Numbered from the stretch's first letter, positions 1 to 8,678 are shown. The stretch is 64,000 nt of DNA from Clostridium_AT stratigraminis (GCF_045310675.1 NZ_JBJHZZ010000006.1:86899-150898), one strand, 5' to 3'. Notes: generated by a model not told the origin, from the letters alone. Translations and numbers: made by a program.

Positions 1-1335
1 TGGAAGGAGCCCAATGGTTAAGATTCCTGATAAGCCGCTCCCAATTGCAGAAAATCCAGCCTGCGTTAAAACATCTTTTGAATTATTACTTAATAAAAAT
101 CCAATAGAAAAGGTTGCTATTACATTGATAATAGAAATATATAAAGAAGAATATACAATATCATTTCTTTGATACTGTTTTTTTATAATTAACGCTCCTG
201 CAAAGGTATTTACTATTGCAAGTAAGGTAATTTCTATGTTGAAATTAGTGGCAGCGCTTATAAATAAGACGTTGATTATGTTAATAGTAAGTGAAAGTCT
301 GTTATTTATTAAAAGACTTATAATTAAAGGAGCAAAAGCTAAGGGTATCAAAAAAGGGGATGCAATAGTTAAGCTTTTAGTAAGGAGCAAGGAAATAATT
401 GTAATCAAATTTATTAGTGTTAATTTTTTTATGTCCTTATAAATATCTCTATGATATTTATATATATAAAAATGCTCCATAAAAAGCAGCAGGATTATTA
501 CAACTGCTAAGCTGATATATATGTACCATTCTGATTTATTATTGCTGTTTAATAACCCAAGACTTTGCAAGAGTTCATATTTTTCCTTAGTTACCTGCTC
601 TCCTTCCATAACAATAATCTGATCCTTTTGAATAATAACCGGAGCAGTTTTATTTATTGCCTCGTTTTTCAATTCTTCTGTTTTACTCTTATCATAAAAG
701 GAATTTGGCTTAACTAATTTAATTCCAATATTGGTACCTAAGTCTCTTGTAGCCTTAGAAAAGTTTGAACTGTTGAATTTTAGCTGCACCATATCCTGTG
801 CCCTTTTAAGGTTTTCATTGTTTAATTCAGCACTTACATCAGGGTTATACTGTATGCTGAAGTTATAAACCTCTGTAAGGGTACTTAAAAGAAAGCTTTC
901 AAGATTTGAAAGTCCTTCCTTATCCATTTTTACTAATGTCCCAAAGTCCTCCTCAGATAACAAGGAATTGGATATACTGGATAATTGCGAAATTTTATCC
1001 TTATCCGGTAGATTTACATCTTTTAATTGAATAGCTTTAGAAAATAAGGTGGATACCATATTAACTGCAGTGTCTTTTACCCTTGTATCTATACTATATT
1101 GTGCTGGAATTAGATTTACAGCCTCATCTTTCTTAGCCTTAGTACTAAATTCATCAATCGTGGTTCTTTGAGCCTTGATGCTAAATTTAGCAATGCTGCC
1201 TTCCTGAATGTCATAAGTTTTAGTAATTAAGGTTGTTATTAAAATTGTATAAATTAGAATAAACGTAACAACATATATTAAGACATTCTTTAGTTTATTT
1301 CTCAGCACAAAACCCTTAAAATTAATCGTGCCCAT
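1..1335 (-). CDS. pgpH: 7TM-HD cyclic-di-AMP phosphodiesterase PgpH (YqfF), N-terminal part
   Basis: An open minus-strand frame of 445 codons runs off the window edge, so the 3' end is missing. The start ATG at 1335 has GGTGGGG 4-5 bases upstream. The product has one N-terminal transmembrane helix (about residues 17-38), a long extracellular region (about 40-265) matching the 7TMR-HDED type, then a run of hydrophobic helices from about residue 270 to the edge. The catalytic HD domain expected after the helices lies outside the window. Members of this family hydrolyse c-di-AMP to pApA at the membrane. In Bacillus the order is yqfC-yqfD-phoH-yqfF; here yqfD lies directly upstream and phoH is absent. 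Function is inferred from architecture and synteny. Confidence 0.85.
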   Translation of the reverse strand, partial: MGTINFKGFVLRNKLKNVLIYVVTFILIYTILITTLITKTYDIQEGSIAKFSIKAQRTTIDEFSTKAKKDEAVNLIPAQYSIDTRVKDTAVNMVSTLFSKAIQLKDVNLPDKDKISQLSSISNSLLSEEDFGTLVKMDKEGLSNLESFLLSTLTEVYNFSIQYNPDVSAELNNENLKRAQDMVQLKFNSSNFSKATRDLGTNIGIKLVKPNSFYDKSKTEELKNEAINKTAPVIIQKDQIIVMEGEQVTKEKYELLQSLGLLNSNNKSEWYIYISLAVVIILLLFMEHFYIYKYHRDIYKDIKKLTLINLITIISLLLTKSLTIASPFLIPLAFAPLIISLLINNRLSLTINIINVLFISAATNFNIEITLLAIVNTFAGALIIKKQYQRNDIVYSSLYISIINVIATFSIGFLLSNNSKDVLTQAGFSAIGSGLSGILTIGLLP

Positions 1336-1366
1336 GTTACCCCACCTTTTGTTATTAAAACTATAT

Positions 1367-2506
1367 TTACTGAAGCTTTTCAGGTAATGCAATATTTTCT
1401 TCTGCAGTAATTAACACCCTTACCTTGTAGTTGTCTCCATTGACTTCCGAAATAACTTTTTTGTCCAAAACCTTTACTGATTTATCAAAGCTTTCAGTAA
1501 GTTTTGAATAAAGCTGCGCTGCTGCAGTGTTAATTATTTCATTAGGCTCTAATATATATTTTGTTTCTACGGTTTCATAAAATGTTTCACTTTTGATTAT
1601 ATTACTATTTTCTACTATTTTATCATAGGATTTGAACTTATTTAAACTATTTTTAAAATAAATTCTCTTACCGAAGATTTCCATATAAAAATTTTCAATC
1701 TTATTTCCTGTCCTTTCCTTCTTTACTCCCTTATAGGCTACCTCCTTTGAAGCATCATAAAAGGTTTTGGCATATACTTCTCCTTTGGCATGAACATTAT
1801 ATACACTTCCTTCTTTTCCTTGTTCACCTTTTACTAGGAGCTGTCCGCTTCTAACCATTTCCCCTGCTTTTATAATGGAGGTTCCAGCAGAAGTAAATAC
1901 CCTTATAATCTGGCCATCTTTTTTAGCTACTAAATTACAAGGAACATTATCTTCTATTGTGCTTGGTGGTGGTATTTTTTCAAAGGCACTTACAAGAAGT
2001 CTTGAACCTTCAATTGAAGTTTTTAAATACATTATATTATTGTTATTTTTTATCATTTTATTTTCTAATTCATAAATATTAAAACTGCTTTTCCTTACTC
2101 CTGGAACAATTCCAAAGGCAGTTAATTGCTGCCTTATCTCATAAGGAGTTAAATTATCTTCTGTTTTAATATCAATCTTCCATATGAAGCCAGAAAGGTA
2201 GTATAAAAGGCCTGCAAAGATAAAAATCCCGCAAAATAGTGCAATTCTTCTTTTTAACTTAAGAATAAAAAAAGAAATCCCCTTCTTTTCAAGAATTTTA
2301 ATATTAGTGTTTGTTTTTAATGCGGCTTCTTTCACCTTGCTAAAATCCCTAAGGTTGATATCCAAAACAACTGTAGTTATACTAATTTTATGTATATTCT
2401 TAATATGGACACCGTTTCTCCAAAGAAAATTAACAAACTTTTCCGGTTTATGAGACTCTGCTTCAATAGTAACTCTACCACTTTTAATTCTTGAATGATC
2501 AATCAT
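1367..2506 (-). CDS. yqfD: Sporulation protein YqfD
   Basis: 379-residue protein of the YqfD sporulation family. It has an N-terminal basic domain, one transmembrane helix near residues 87-108 and a large extracytoplasmic part. It overlaps the 3' end of yqfC by 8 bases, so the two are translated as a pair. The family is expressed in the mother cell under sigma-E in Bacillus; its biochemical role is unknown. A good sigma-E-like promoter lies upstream of yqfC. The downstream neighbour is pgpH after a 31-base gap, whereas phoH is the usual next gene. Confidence 0.88.
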   Translation of the reverse strand: MIDHSRIKSGRVTIEAESHKPEKFVNFLWRNGVHIKNIHKISITTVVLDINLRDFSKVKEAALKTNTNIKILEKKGISFFILKLKRRIALFCGIFIFAGLLYYLSGFIWKIDIKTEDNLTPYEIRQQLTAFGIVPGVRKSSFNIYELENKMIKNNNNIMYLKTSIEGSRLLVSAFEKIPPPSTIEDNVPCNLVAKKDGQIIRVFTSAGTSIIKAGEMVRSGQLLVKGEQGKEGSVYNVHAKGEVYAKTFYDASKEVAYKGVKKERTGNKIENFYMEIFGKRIYFKNSLNKFKSYDKIVENSNIIKSETFYETVETKYILEPNEIINTAAAQLYSKLTESFDKSVKVLDKKVISEVNGDNYKVRVLITAEENIALPEKLQ

Positions 2507-2783
2507 TATCTTCGTACATCATTGACTTAAATTTCCCACTTATAGTCAATGTGCTTCCTCCCATGAACAATATTCTGAAGCTATTCCCGTAAATAGTTAT
2601 TAAACCGGCATTTGAATTAATTTTCATTTTCTCTTCATCAAAAATTACTACTCCCTTATGATTTTCTATAGTAATCTCATTATCTCCAATTATTGTTATC
2701 TTAGGGATGTCTAAAACAACGTCTCTCGGAAAATCCAACTTTTCAGCTATAATTTCTTTTGTCTTTATAATTTTACTTTCCAT
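2499..2783 (-). CDS. yqfC: Sporulation protein YqfC (YabP/YqfC family)
   Basis: 94-residue soluble protein that is mostly beta-strand, with the IDP-KITIIGDNEITIENH type of sequence typical of the YabP/YqfC family. ATG at 2783 is preceded by TGAGGTGAAGGT, a good ribosome binding site. The gene overlaps yqfD and is probably co-transcribed with it from the sigma-E-like promoter at 2815-2844. Family members are sporulation proteins of the mother cell without a known reaction. The 98-bp palindrome at 2857-2954 lies immediately upstream of that promoter. Confidence 0.88.
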   Translation of the reverse strand: MESKIIKTKEIIAEKLDFPRDVVLDIPKITIIGDNEITIENHKGVVIFDEEKMKINSNAGLITIYGNSFRILFMGGSTLTISGKFKSMMYEDND

Positions 2784-2814
2784 ACCTTCACCTCAAGATA
2801 ATTCTTTCTTACTA

Positions 2815-2844
2815 AATTTATGAAAAATAAAATTAATAAATGAC
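2815..2844 (-). promoter_or_regulatory. Sigma-E-like promoter of yqfC-yqfD
   Basis: Read on the minus strand, GTCATTTA (2837-2844) and CATAAATT (2815-2822) are separated by 14 bases. This is close to the Bacillus sigma-E consensus (GTCATATT, 13-15 bases, CATACAAT). It lies about 32 bases upstream of the yqfC start. yqfC and yqfD belong to the sigma-E regulon in Bacillus, which supports the call. It was assigned by eye only. Confidence 0.6.
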
Positions 2845-2856
2845 AGCTTTAAAAAA

Positions 2857-2954
2857 TACAATGCAAAAGTTCTAATTCATTAGTTATGTCCTAAAAATCC
2901 TTGAAGATTGGATATTTTATGACATAACTAATGTAAGAACTTTATTGCATTGTA
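2857..2954. repeat. 98-bp palindromic repeat A, copy 1
   Basis: Imperfect inverted repeat running from TACAATGCA to TGCATTGTA. The outer arms flank an inner hairpin (AAAAATCC ... GGATATTTT). A second copy of the same length and orientation lies at 36750-36847. The central 35 bases (from CTAAAAATCCTTGAAG to TTTTATGACAT) are identical. The flanking stem differs between copies on both arms so that pairing is kept. It sits between the yqeY terminator and the yqfC promoter, 73 bases from the yqfC start. Confidence 0.85.
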
Positions 2955-2965
2955 TATAAATAAAT

Positions 2966-2992
2966 AAAAGGTTCAGAAAACTGAACCTTTTA
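2966..2992 (-). terminator. Terminator of rpsU-yqeY
   Basis: Stem AAAGGTTCAG / CTGAACCTTT with an AAAA loop. On the minus strand it is followed by TTTTATTTATTT. It lies 10 bases after the yqeY stop codon. Confidence 0.85.
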
Positions 2993-3001
2993 TAATCATT
3001 A

Positions 3002-3448
3002 TTATTTATTTAAATGTTCTTTTACAAGTTGACTTACAAGCTTACCGTCGGCTCTTCCCTTTACTTTCGGAGTCAACACTTGCATAACTTTACCCATATC
3101 CTTTATGCTATTTGCACCTACTTCAACAGCTGCATCTTGAACCATAACTAATATTTCTTCTTCTGTTAACTGCTGAGGAAGGTAATTGAGCAAGATTTCG
3201 ATTTCATTATTTGTTTGATCAACCAAATCTTGTCGTTTCCCTTTTTCGAACTCAAGTACAGCTTCTCGTCTCTGTTTTACTTCTCTTGCAATAACTCCAA
3301 TAATTTCCTCATCACCGAGAGTTACGGCATCAGTTTTTTCAACTTGCAATACAGCGGCTCTAGCCATACTAATAGTATCAGCTCTAAATTTATCTTTAGC
3401 TTTTAAAGCTTGCTTCCAATCATCTTGCAGTCTTTCCTTGAGAGACAT
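3002..3448 (-). CDS. yqeY: GatB/YqeY domain-containing protein
   Basis: 148-residue YqeY family protein. The family resembles the C-terminal tail domain of the GatB amidotransferase subunit, which contacts tRNA, but the stand-alone protein has no proven function. Typical features are the N-terminal LKERLQDDWKQALKAKD helix, a KQRREA region and the C-terminal GRADGKLVSQLVKEHL helix. It lies directly downstream of rpsU, as in many Firmicutes, and the pair ends at the terminator at 2966-2992. Confidence 0.9.
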   Translation of the reverse strand: MSLKERLQDDWKQALKAKDKFRADTISMARAAVLQVEKTDAVTLGDEEIIGVIAREVKQRREAVLEFEKGKRQDLVDQTNNEIEILLNYLPQQLTEEEILVMVQDAAVEVGANSIKDMGKVMQVLTPKVKGRADGKLVSQLVKEHLNK

Positions 3449-3471
3449 AATTGTACCTTCTTTCAGGAATT

Positions 3472-3648
3472 CTATTTAAATTTTCTCTTTCTTGCAGCCT
3501 CAGATTTCTTCTTTCTTTTAACGCTTGGTTTTTCATAATGTTCTCTCTTTCTAACTTCTGAAAGAACCCCAGCTCTAGCACATTTTCTCTTAAATCTTCT
3601 TAATGCACTATCCAATGTTTCGTTTTCTCCAACTCTTATTTCTGACAT
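3472..3648 (-). CDS. rpsU: 30S ribosomal protein S21
   Basis: Short gene of 58 codons plus stop. The product begins MSEIRVGENETLDSALRRFK, continues with KCARAGVLSEVRKREHYEKP and ends in a very basic lysine/arginine-rich tail, which is S21 throughout. It is a small-subunit protein near the mRNA exit site and helps select initiation sites. ATG at 3648 follows GGAGGGATAAGAT, a strong ribosome binding site. yqeY lies 23 bases downstream in the same transcript. Confidence 0.95.
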   Translation of the reverse strand: MSEIRVGENETLDSALRRFKRKCARAGVLSEVRKREHYEKPSVKRKKKSEAARKRKFK

Positions 3649-3788
3649 ATCTTATCCCTCCCTCCGCTAGCACAAAATAACTTTTAAATTTAAATGCAGC
3701 GCCTAATGGGTTTAATAGCACATTTTTTATTATACAATATTTAATTGTTAACTGTCAACAATTTCATTGTAATAAACTAGCTATTTAC

Positions 3789-4133
3789 TTAACCTGGAGG
3801 CCAGGTTAAACTTCTTCCACCTAGAAGATGAAAATGCAGGTGAGAAACAGATTGACCAGCGTCCTTTCCGCAGTTTGTCACCACTCTATAACCGCTTTCA
3901 TTTATCTTTAAATCCGCAGCTATTTCTTTTGCCACATTATAAATATGACCTATTAATTCACTATCATTATATTCCAAATCATTTATACTGTTTATATGCT
4001 TTTTAGGTATAATTATAATATGTACAGGAGCTTCAGGATTTATGTCTTTGAAGGCTAAAACCTTCTCATCTTCAAAAACTTTTTCACTGGGAATCTTACC
4101 AGCTATTATGCTGCAAAATATACAATTATCCAT
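3789..4133 (-). CDS. HIT family nucleotide-binding hydrolase (HinT-like)
   Basis: 114-residue histidine-triad protein. It has an N-terminal zinc-type CIFCSII motif, a central PVHIIIIPKKH and the catalytic histidine triad in SVSHLHFHLLGG near the C terminus. HinT-like enzymes hydrolyse nucleoside phosphoramidates such as adenylated lysine. I chose ATG at 4133 rather than an in-frame GTG at 4142 because AAGGAGG lies 9 bases before the ATG and would overlap spacing for the GTG. It is downstream of mtaB and probably the last gene of that transcript. Confidence 0.9.
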   Translation of the reverse strand: MDNCIFCSIIAGKIPSEKVFEDEKVLAFKDINPEAPVHIIIIPKKHINSINDLEYNDSELIGHIYNVAKEIAADLKINESGYRVVTNCGKDAGQSVSHLHFHLLGGRSLTWPPG

Positions 4134-4161
4134 AAAAATCACCTCCTTAATATCAAAGCAT

Positions 4162-5463
4162 TTAAATTAAGCTTCCTCTTACATGGTCACTACATACTTT
4201 CTGTAGTTGTGTTTCTAGAATTAAGCCCTCGATATTAGCTTTACTTTCAGCTATTATCTTTATATAATTTGGAGAATAGCCTTCAAATTTTTCACTGTCA
4301 TTATTATAGCATTGTTCAAAAAGCACATCCATTTTTCTTCCTATAAATTTGCTCATGAATTCAGCTTCTAATTCATTATTTAAAGAAATTAAGGTACTGC
4401 TTCTTTCATCTTTTACAGGTCCCTCAACTTGATTTGGCATTGCCGCAGCCTTTGTTCCTTTTCTTGGGCTAAATTTAAATATATGCATCTTAGATAATTT
4501 TATTTCTTTCAAAAAATTATAGGTTTCTTCAAACTCTGTATTTGTTTCACCTGGAAAGCCAACAATAATATCTGTTGTAATAGATACATCTGAAATTTTT
4601 TCTCTAAGCTTATTTACTACCTTCCTATAATCATGAGAAGTATAATGTCTATTCATCCTTTGCAGAGTGACATCACAGCCGCTTTGAAGTGACAGATGAA
4701 AATGAGGGCATAATTTTTTAAGTTTAACTATCCTTTCAATAACTTCATCAGTAAAGAAGGTTGGATCTATAGATCCAATTCTAATTCTTTCTATACCAGG
4801 TACTTCATTTACCTTTTCTAGTAGGTCTACCAAAGTAAAGCTTTCAGCAAAATCCACGCCATAGGAGGCTGTATGTATGCCAGATAAAATTACTTCTTTA
4901 AAACCATGATTAGAAAGGTCCATTACTTCTTCTATAACCTTTTTAGGAGGTTTACTGCACACAGCACCTCTTGCAAAGGGAATAAGGCAGTAAGAGCAGA
5001 ACCTGTTGCAGCCATCTTGAATTTTAATAAATGCCCTGGTTCTGTTTTGATATTCTTCTATATTAAGCTCCTCAAAGTCCTTATTTTTAAGTACATCATT
5101 AACTTCCACAAGCTGTTTGTTTTCCGCACGTACTCTATTTACCCAATAAATAATATCTCCCTTATTCCTTGTGCCGAGGACAATATTTACCCCTTCAATT
5201 TTAGCTACCTCATCTGGAGCAATTTGAGAATAACAGCCAACCACAGCAATAATAGCATCTTCATTATGCCTTCTTGCCCTGCTTATCATCTGTCTTGACT
5301 TTTTATCCCCCATATTTGTTACTGTACAGGTATTAATAACATATACATCTGAAAAGCTGTCAAAATCAACAACCTCATAGCCTTCTTTTAAAAATTTTTC
5401 TGTCATGGCTTCAGACTCATATTGATTCACTCTGCAGCCCAAAGTCGAAAATGCTACCTTCAT
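4162..5463 (-). CDS. mtaB: tRNA (N6-threonylcarbamoyladenosine(37)-C2)-methylthiotransferase MtaB
   Basis: 433-residue radical SAM methylthiotransferase. The N-terminal domain has the three cysteines for one 4Fe-4S cluster (C10, C46, C77). The radical SAM motif CNRFCSYC follows at C152, C156 and C159, and a TRAM-like C-terminal part comes last. The LGCRVNQYES start and the length mark the MtaB (YqeV) branch rather than MiaB. It adds a methylthio group to t6A37 in tRNAs reading ANN codons. Its start overlaps the rsmE stop by one base, and the order prmA-rsmE-mtaB is conserved in Firmicutes. Confidence 0.93.
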   Translation of the reverse strand: MKVAFSTLGCRVNQYESEAMTEKFLKEGYEVVDFDSFSDVYVINTCTVTNMGDKKSRQMISRARRHNEDAIIAVVGCYSQIAPDEVAKIEGVNIVLGTRNKGDIIYWVNRVRAENKQLVEVNDVLKNKDFEELNIEEYQNRTRAFIKIQDGCNRFCSYCLIPFARGAVCSKPPKKVIEEVMDLSNHGFKEVILSGIHTASYGVDFAESFTLVDLLEKVNEVPGIERIRIGSIDPTFFTDEVIERIVKLKKLCPHFHLSLQSGCDVTLQRMNRHYTSHDYRKVVNKLREKISDVSITTDIIVGFPGETNTEFEETYNFLKEIKLSKMHIFKFSPRKGTKAAAMPNQVEGPVKDERSSTLISLNNELEAEFMSKFIGRKMDVLFEQCYNNDSEKFEGYSPNYIKIIAESKANIEGLILETQLQKVCSDHVRGSLI

Positions 5464-6224
5464 TAAATTAAATCTCCTTCATTCCCGCCCATATCCGAAA
5501 GCTCATACATTACTTGAGACACACAAACAAATCCTGCGGTTTCTGTCCTTAATATTCTTGGCCCTAAGGTAATAATATGTGCTCCTAAATTCTTTAAGGA
5601 CTCTATTTCAGAATTCTCAAAGCCGCCTTCAGGTCCAATAATTATTGCAGCGTTTTTTATGGTTTTTCTATCTTTAAAATTAATATTTTTAAGACCTATA
5701 TTTTCTTCATTTTCATAGGGCACTAATATTAAGTCCATAAGCTTTAACTCTCTAAGTAAATCCTTAAATTCAATAGGAGTATTTATCTTTGGTATTAGGC
5801 TTCTCTTACTTTGTTTTGAGGCTTCTAAGGCTATTCTATTCCACCTGTCTACCTTCTTAAATTCACCAAGCTCATTTTTAACTACTACTCTCTCTGTAAT
5901 TACAGGGGTGATTTCCTTAATACCAAGCTCAGTGTTTTTTTGAACTATAAGATCCATTTTGCTTGACTTTGGCAGCCCCTGAAATAAGTATACATTTAAT
6001 GGACTTTCATTATTTATTTGAAGCTTATCTAAAAGCCTAACTTCTACTCTAGACTTTGTAATTTCAGATATTTCACCTAAATATTCTGTACCCTCACAGT
6101 TATTTATGCTTACTTTATCTAAAGTATTTAGTCTAAGCACCTTATATATGTGTTTAACGTCTTCCCCTTCAATAAATGCCATGTTATTAAAAATATTTTG
6201 CTTTTGCACAAAAAATTTATTCAT
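5463..6224 (-). CDS. rsmE: 16S rRNA (uracil(1498)-N3)-methyltransferase
   Basis: 253-residue SPOUT methyltransferase. An N-terminal PUA-like domain (about 1-70) precedes the SPOUT fold with the SAM-knot motifs IIGPEGGFENSEIE and LGPRILRTETA. It methylates U1498 of 16S rRNA, at the decoding centre, in assembled 30S subunits. It follows prmA by 34 bases and is translationally coupled to mtaB by a one-base stop/start overlap. Confidence 0.93.
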   Translation of the reverse strand: MNKFFVQKQNIFNNMAFIEGEDVKHIYKVLRLNTLDKVSINNCEGTEYLGEISEITKSRVEVRLLDKLQINNESPLNVYLFQGLPKSSKMDLIVQKNTELGIKEITPVITERVVVKNELGEFKKVDRWNRIALEASKQSKRSLIPKINTPIEFKDLLRELKLMDLILVPYENEENIGLKNINFKDRKTIKNAAIIIGPEGGFENSEIESLKNLGAHIITLGPRILRTETAGFVCVSQVMYELSDMGGNEGDLI

Positions 6225-6258
6225 ATATTACTTACTCCTTGCTGCTAGATGAGGTATC

Positions 6259-7197
6259 TTATAGACTTGCTATAATACACACCCATTCTCCAAGTTCATT
6301 AATTTCATGAATTTTAAAACCTACTTCTGTTAATTTCTTTGCCACATCATCTTTTCTATCTTTAATTATTCCAGAACTAATAAAATAACCATTTGGTTTT
6401 AAGAACTTTTTAACGTCCTCACATAAAAGCATTATAACCTCAGCAATAATATTTGCAACCACAATTTCAGCCTTACCTTCAACTACTTCCATTAAGTTTC
6501 CATAAATTATCTCTATATTATCTAGTTTATTAATAGTAGTATTTTGTTTTGCAGAATCAACAGCTACAGGATCTAAGTCAACTCCAATAACTTTTTTAGC
6601 ACCAAGCTTTGCAGCTGTAATGGCAAGTATTCCTGAGCCTGTGCCTATATCAAATACAGTACTTTCCTTTTGCACCTTCTTTTCAAGAGCTTCTATACAC
6701 ATTCTGGTAGTTTCATGGGTTCCAGTTCCAAAGGCCATACCAGGATCCATTTCAACTATTATTTCCTCGCCCTTTGGCTCATAAGCTTCCCAAATTGGCT
6801 TAATAACTATCTTATCACCAATTTTAGTTGGCTTATAATACTTTTTCCAATTATTAGCCCAATCTTCTTCATAAACTGCGTTTATAATTACCTTGCCCTT
6901 ACCTATATCTATTCCTAATTCCTTTATGTAAATCAATTTTTCTTCTATATAACTTTTAATTTCGTCTATGTTGTCCTCTACAGCAAAGTATCCTTTTATT
7001 ACTGCAGCATCACTTCCATATTCAAATATATTTATATCTGCAAAGTCCCAGCTTAAAGGTCCCTGTTCTCTTTCTAATATGTCTCTTGGATCTTCTATTG
7101 CTACTCCCTTAACATCTAGAGAATAAAATATTCCACTTACAGCTTCTAAGGCATCACTACTGGTTACAATTTTTACCTCAATCCATTTTCCTTCCAT
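6259..7197 (-). CDS. prmA: 50S ribosomal protein L11 methyltransferase
   Basis: 312-residue PrmA. An N-terminal substrate-recognition domain precedes the class I methyltransferase fold. The SAM-binding VFDIGTGSGILAITAAKLGA, the acidic loop GVDLDPVAV and the NxIA motif (ANIIAEVI) are all visible. It trimethylates amino groups of L11. ATG at 7197 has AAAGGA upstream. It follows the heat-shock operon on the same strand, as in Bacillus, but is separated from dnaJ by a 235-bp palindrome that may end or process the upstream message. Confidence 0.93.
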   Translation of the reverse strand: MEGKWIEVKIVTSSDALEAVSGIFYSLDVKGVAIEDPRDILEREQGPLSWDFADINIFEYGSDAAVIKGYFAVEDNIDEIKSYIEEKLIYIKELGIDIGKGKVIINAVYEEDWANNWKKYYKPTKIGDKIVIKPIWEAYEPKGEEIIVEMDPGMAFGTGTHETTRMCIEALEKKVQKESTVFDIGTGSGILAITAAKLGAKKVIGVDLDPVAVDSAKQNTTINKLDNIEIIYGNLMEVVEGKAEIVVANIIAEVIMLLCEDVKKFLKPNGYFISSGIIKDRKDDVAKKLTEVGFKIHEINELGEWVCIIASL

Positions 7198-7269
7198 TGT
7201 TTCAATCCTTTCTTAGCTTAAAATTATGTAATGCTTAGTATTTATTATACCAAATCCTCCAATTTAGTA

Positions 7270-7504
7270 AACTTAACAATTTGAAATTTTAGCGAAAATA
7301 TATAAAATATATGTAATGAGCATGCGCGAAAACTAGAATTTCCTAGCGAAAGAATAGCCACAAAGCCTTAGTGTTGTTCGTCTGAATGAAATGAATTCAG
7401 GTCAACACTTGGTTTTGTGGCTATTCTGAACTTGGAAATTCTTTTATAGCGATCAGCTCATGTAACATATTTTATATATTGCAGCTATTTTAAATTGTTA
7501 AGTT
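7270..7504. repeat. 235-bp large palindromic element B between dnaJ and prmA
   Basis: A long imperfect inverted repeat fills the dnaJ-prmA gap. The outer arms AACTTAACAATTT (from 7270) and AAATTGTTAAGTT (to 7504) pair. Inside them ATATATAAAATAT pairs with ATATTTTATATAT. The best-conserved core pairs AATAGCCACAAAG (7353-7365) with TTTTGTGGCTATT (7413-7425). The core recurs at 47874-47923 with a different loop, and the outer module (TAGCGAAAATATATAAAATAT) recurs at 54924-54997. No open frame of interest lies inside. Confidence 0.85.
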
Positions 7505-7509
7505 TTTTC

Positions 7510-8634
7510 TTACTTAAAGCTTCCCTTAAGCTTATCCATAAATGATTTTTTTATATCTTCATGAGTGCTGCCACTTGCTTCCATAAACAATCTTAAGGCT
7601 TCCTTTTGTTTTTCATTTAAGGTCTTTGGAATATCTACAATAATATTAACGTATTGGTCACCACGACCGCTGCTGTTAACTCTTGGAACTCCTTTTCCCT
7701 TTAATCTGAAAATTGTTCCTGGTTGTGTTCCAGAAGGTACATCATATTTAACTTCTCCATCTACTGTTGGTACCTTTAATTCGCAGCCTACAGCAGCCTG
7801 CGCAAAGTTAATATGTCTATCTATATAGATATCAAATCCCTTTCTTTTAAACTGAGGATGGGAAGCGACTCTTATATTTATATATAGATCTCCAGGTGAC
7901 CCACCATTATTTCCATGCTCTCCATGGCCTCTTAGTGGAATAACATTGCCTGTGTCAACACCAGCTGGCACATTAATTTTAATTTTTCTAAGCTTTCTTT
8001 CTTTACCTGTTCCTCTGCAAGTATGACATGGGTCACTAATAATTTTACCTTTACCTCCGCATTTATCACAAGTATTAATACTTTGGAAGGTTCCAAGAGG
8101 AGTATTTCTCTGCACCTTTATTTGTCCTGTTCCACCGCATTTATCACAGGTTTTTGGTGAAGTTCCTGGTTTAGTGCCTGTTCCCCTGCAGGTTTCACAA
8201 TTCTCCTGTTTATGAACAGAAACTTCTTTTTCAACGCCAAAGACAGCTTCTTCAAAAGTTAGGTTTAAATTATATTCAAGATCTGCTCCTCGCTCCGGAC
8301 CATTTTTTCTTCTTCCTGAAGAAAAACCACCACCAAAAAAGCTTTCAAATATATCTCCAAAGCCACCCATATTAGAAAAATCAAAACCGCCATCAAAACC
8401 ACCGGCACCATTAAAATCAGCAGTTCCAAACTGGTCATAATTAGATTTTTTTTCTGGGTCTGAAAGCACTTGATAGGCTTCGTTTATCTCTTTGAATTTC
8501 TCTTCAGCTTCCTTATTGCCTTGATTTTTATCAGGATGATATTTTATGGCTAGCTTTCTAAAAGCTTTTTTAATTTCATCATCACTTGCTCCTTTTTGAA
8601 GGCCAAGCACCTCATAGTAGTCTTTTTTAGCCAT
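7510..8634 (-). CDS. dnaJ: Chaperone protein DnaJ
   Basis: 374-residue type I DnaJ. The J domain (residues 1-70) carries the HPD motif in YHPDKNQ. A Gly/Phe-rich linker (about 72-110) follows, then four zinc-centre repeats (CETCRGTGT, CDKCGGTG, CDKCGGKG, CHTCRGTG) and C-terminal substrate-binding domains. It stimulates the DnaK ATPase and delivers unfolded clients. It is the last gene of the hrcA-grpE-dnaK-dnaJ operon, 93 bases after dnaK, with a GC-rich hairpin in between. The large palindrome B begins 6 bases after its stop. Confidence 0.96.
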   Translation of the reverse strand: MAKKDYYEVLGLQKGASDDEIKKAFRKLAIKYHPDKNQGNKEAEEKFKEINEAYQVLSDPEKKSNYDQFGTADFNGAGGFDGGFDFSNMGGFGDIFESFFGGGFSSGRRKNGPERGADLEYNLNLTFEEAVFGVEKEVSVHKQENCETCRGTGTKPGTSPKTCDKCGGTGQIKVQRNTPLGTFQSINTCDKCGGKGKIISDPCHTCRGTGKERKLRKIKINVPAGVDTGNVIPLRGHGEHGNNGGSPGDLYINIRVASHPQFKRKGFDIYIDRHINFAQAAVGCELKVPTVDGEVKYDVPSGTQPGTIFRLKGKGVPRVNSSGRGDQYVNIIVDIPKTLNEKQKEALRLFMEASGSTHEDIKKSFMDKLKGSFK

Positions 8635-8678
8635 CTAAGTTTTACACCACCTATATATTAGTTCATACGACTTAAATT

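Noticed and set aside
236..442. 68-codon plus-strand frame near the window start.
   Set aside because: It lies within the membrane region of pgpH on the other strand and is a shadow of hydrophobic codons.
4906..5298. 130-codon plus-strand open frame opposite mtaB.
   Set aside because: It is fully covered by mtaB, whose motifs are unmistakable, and has no ribosome binding site or family resemblance.
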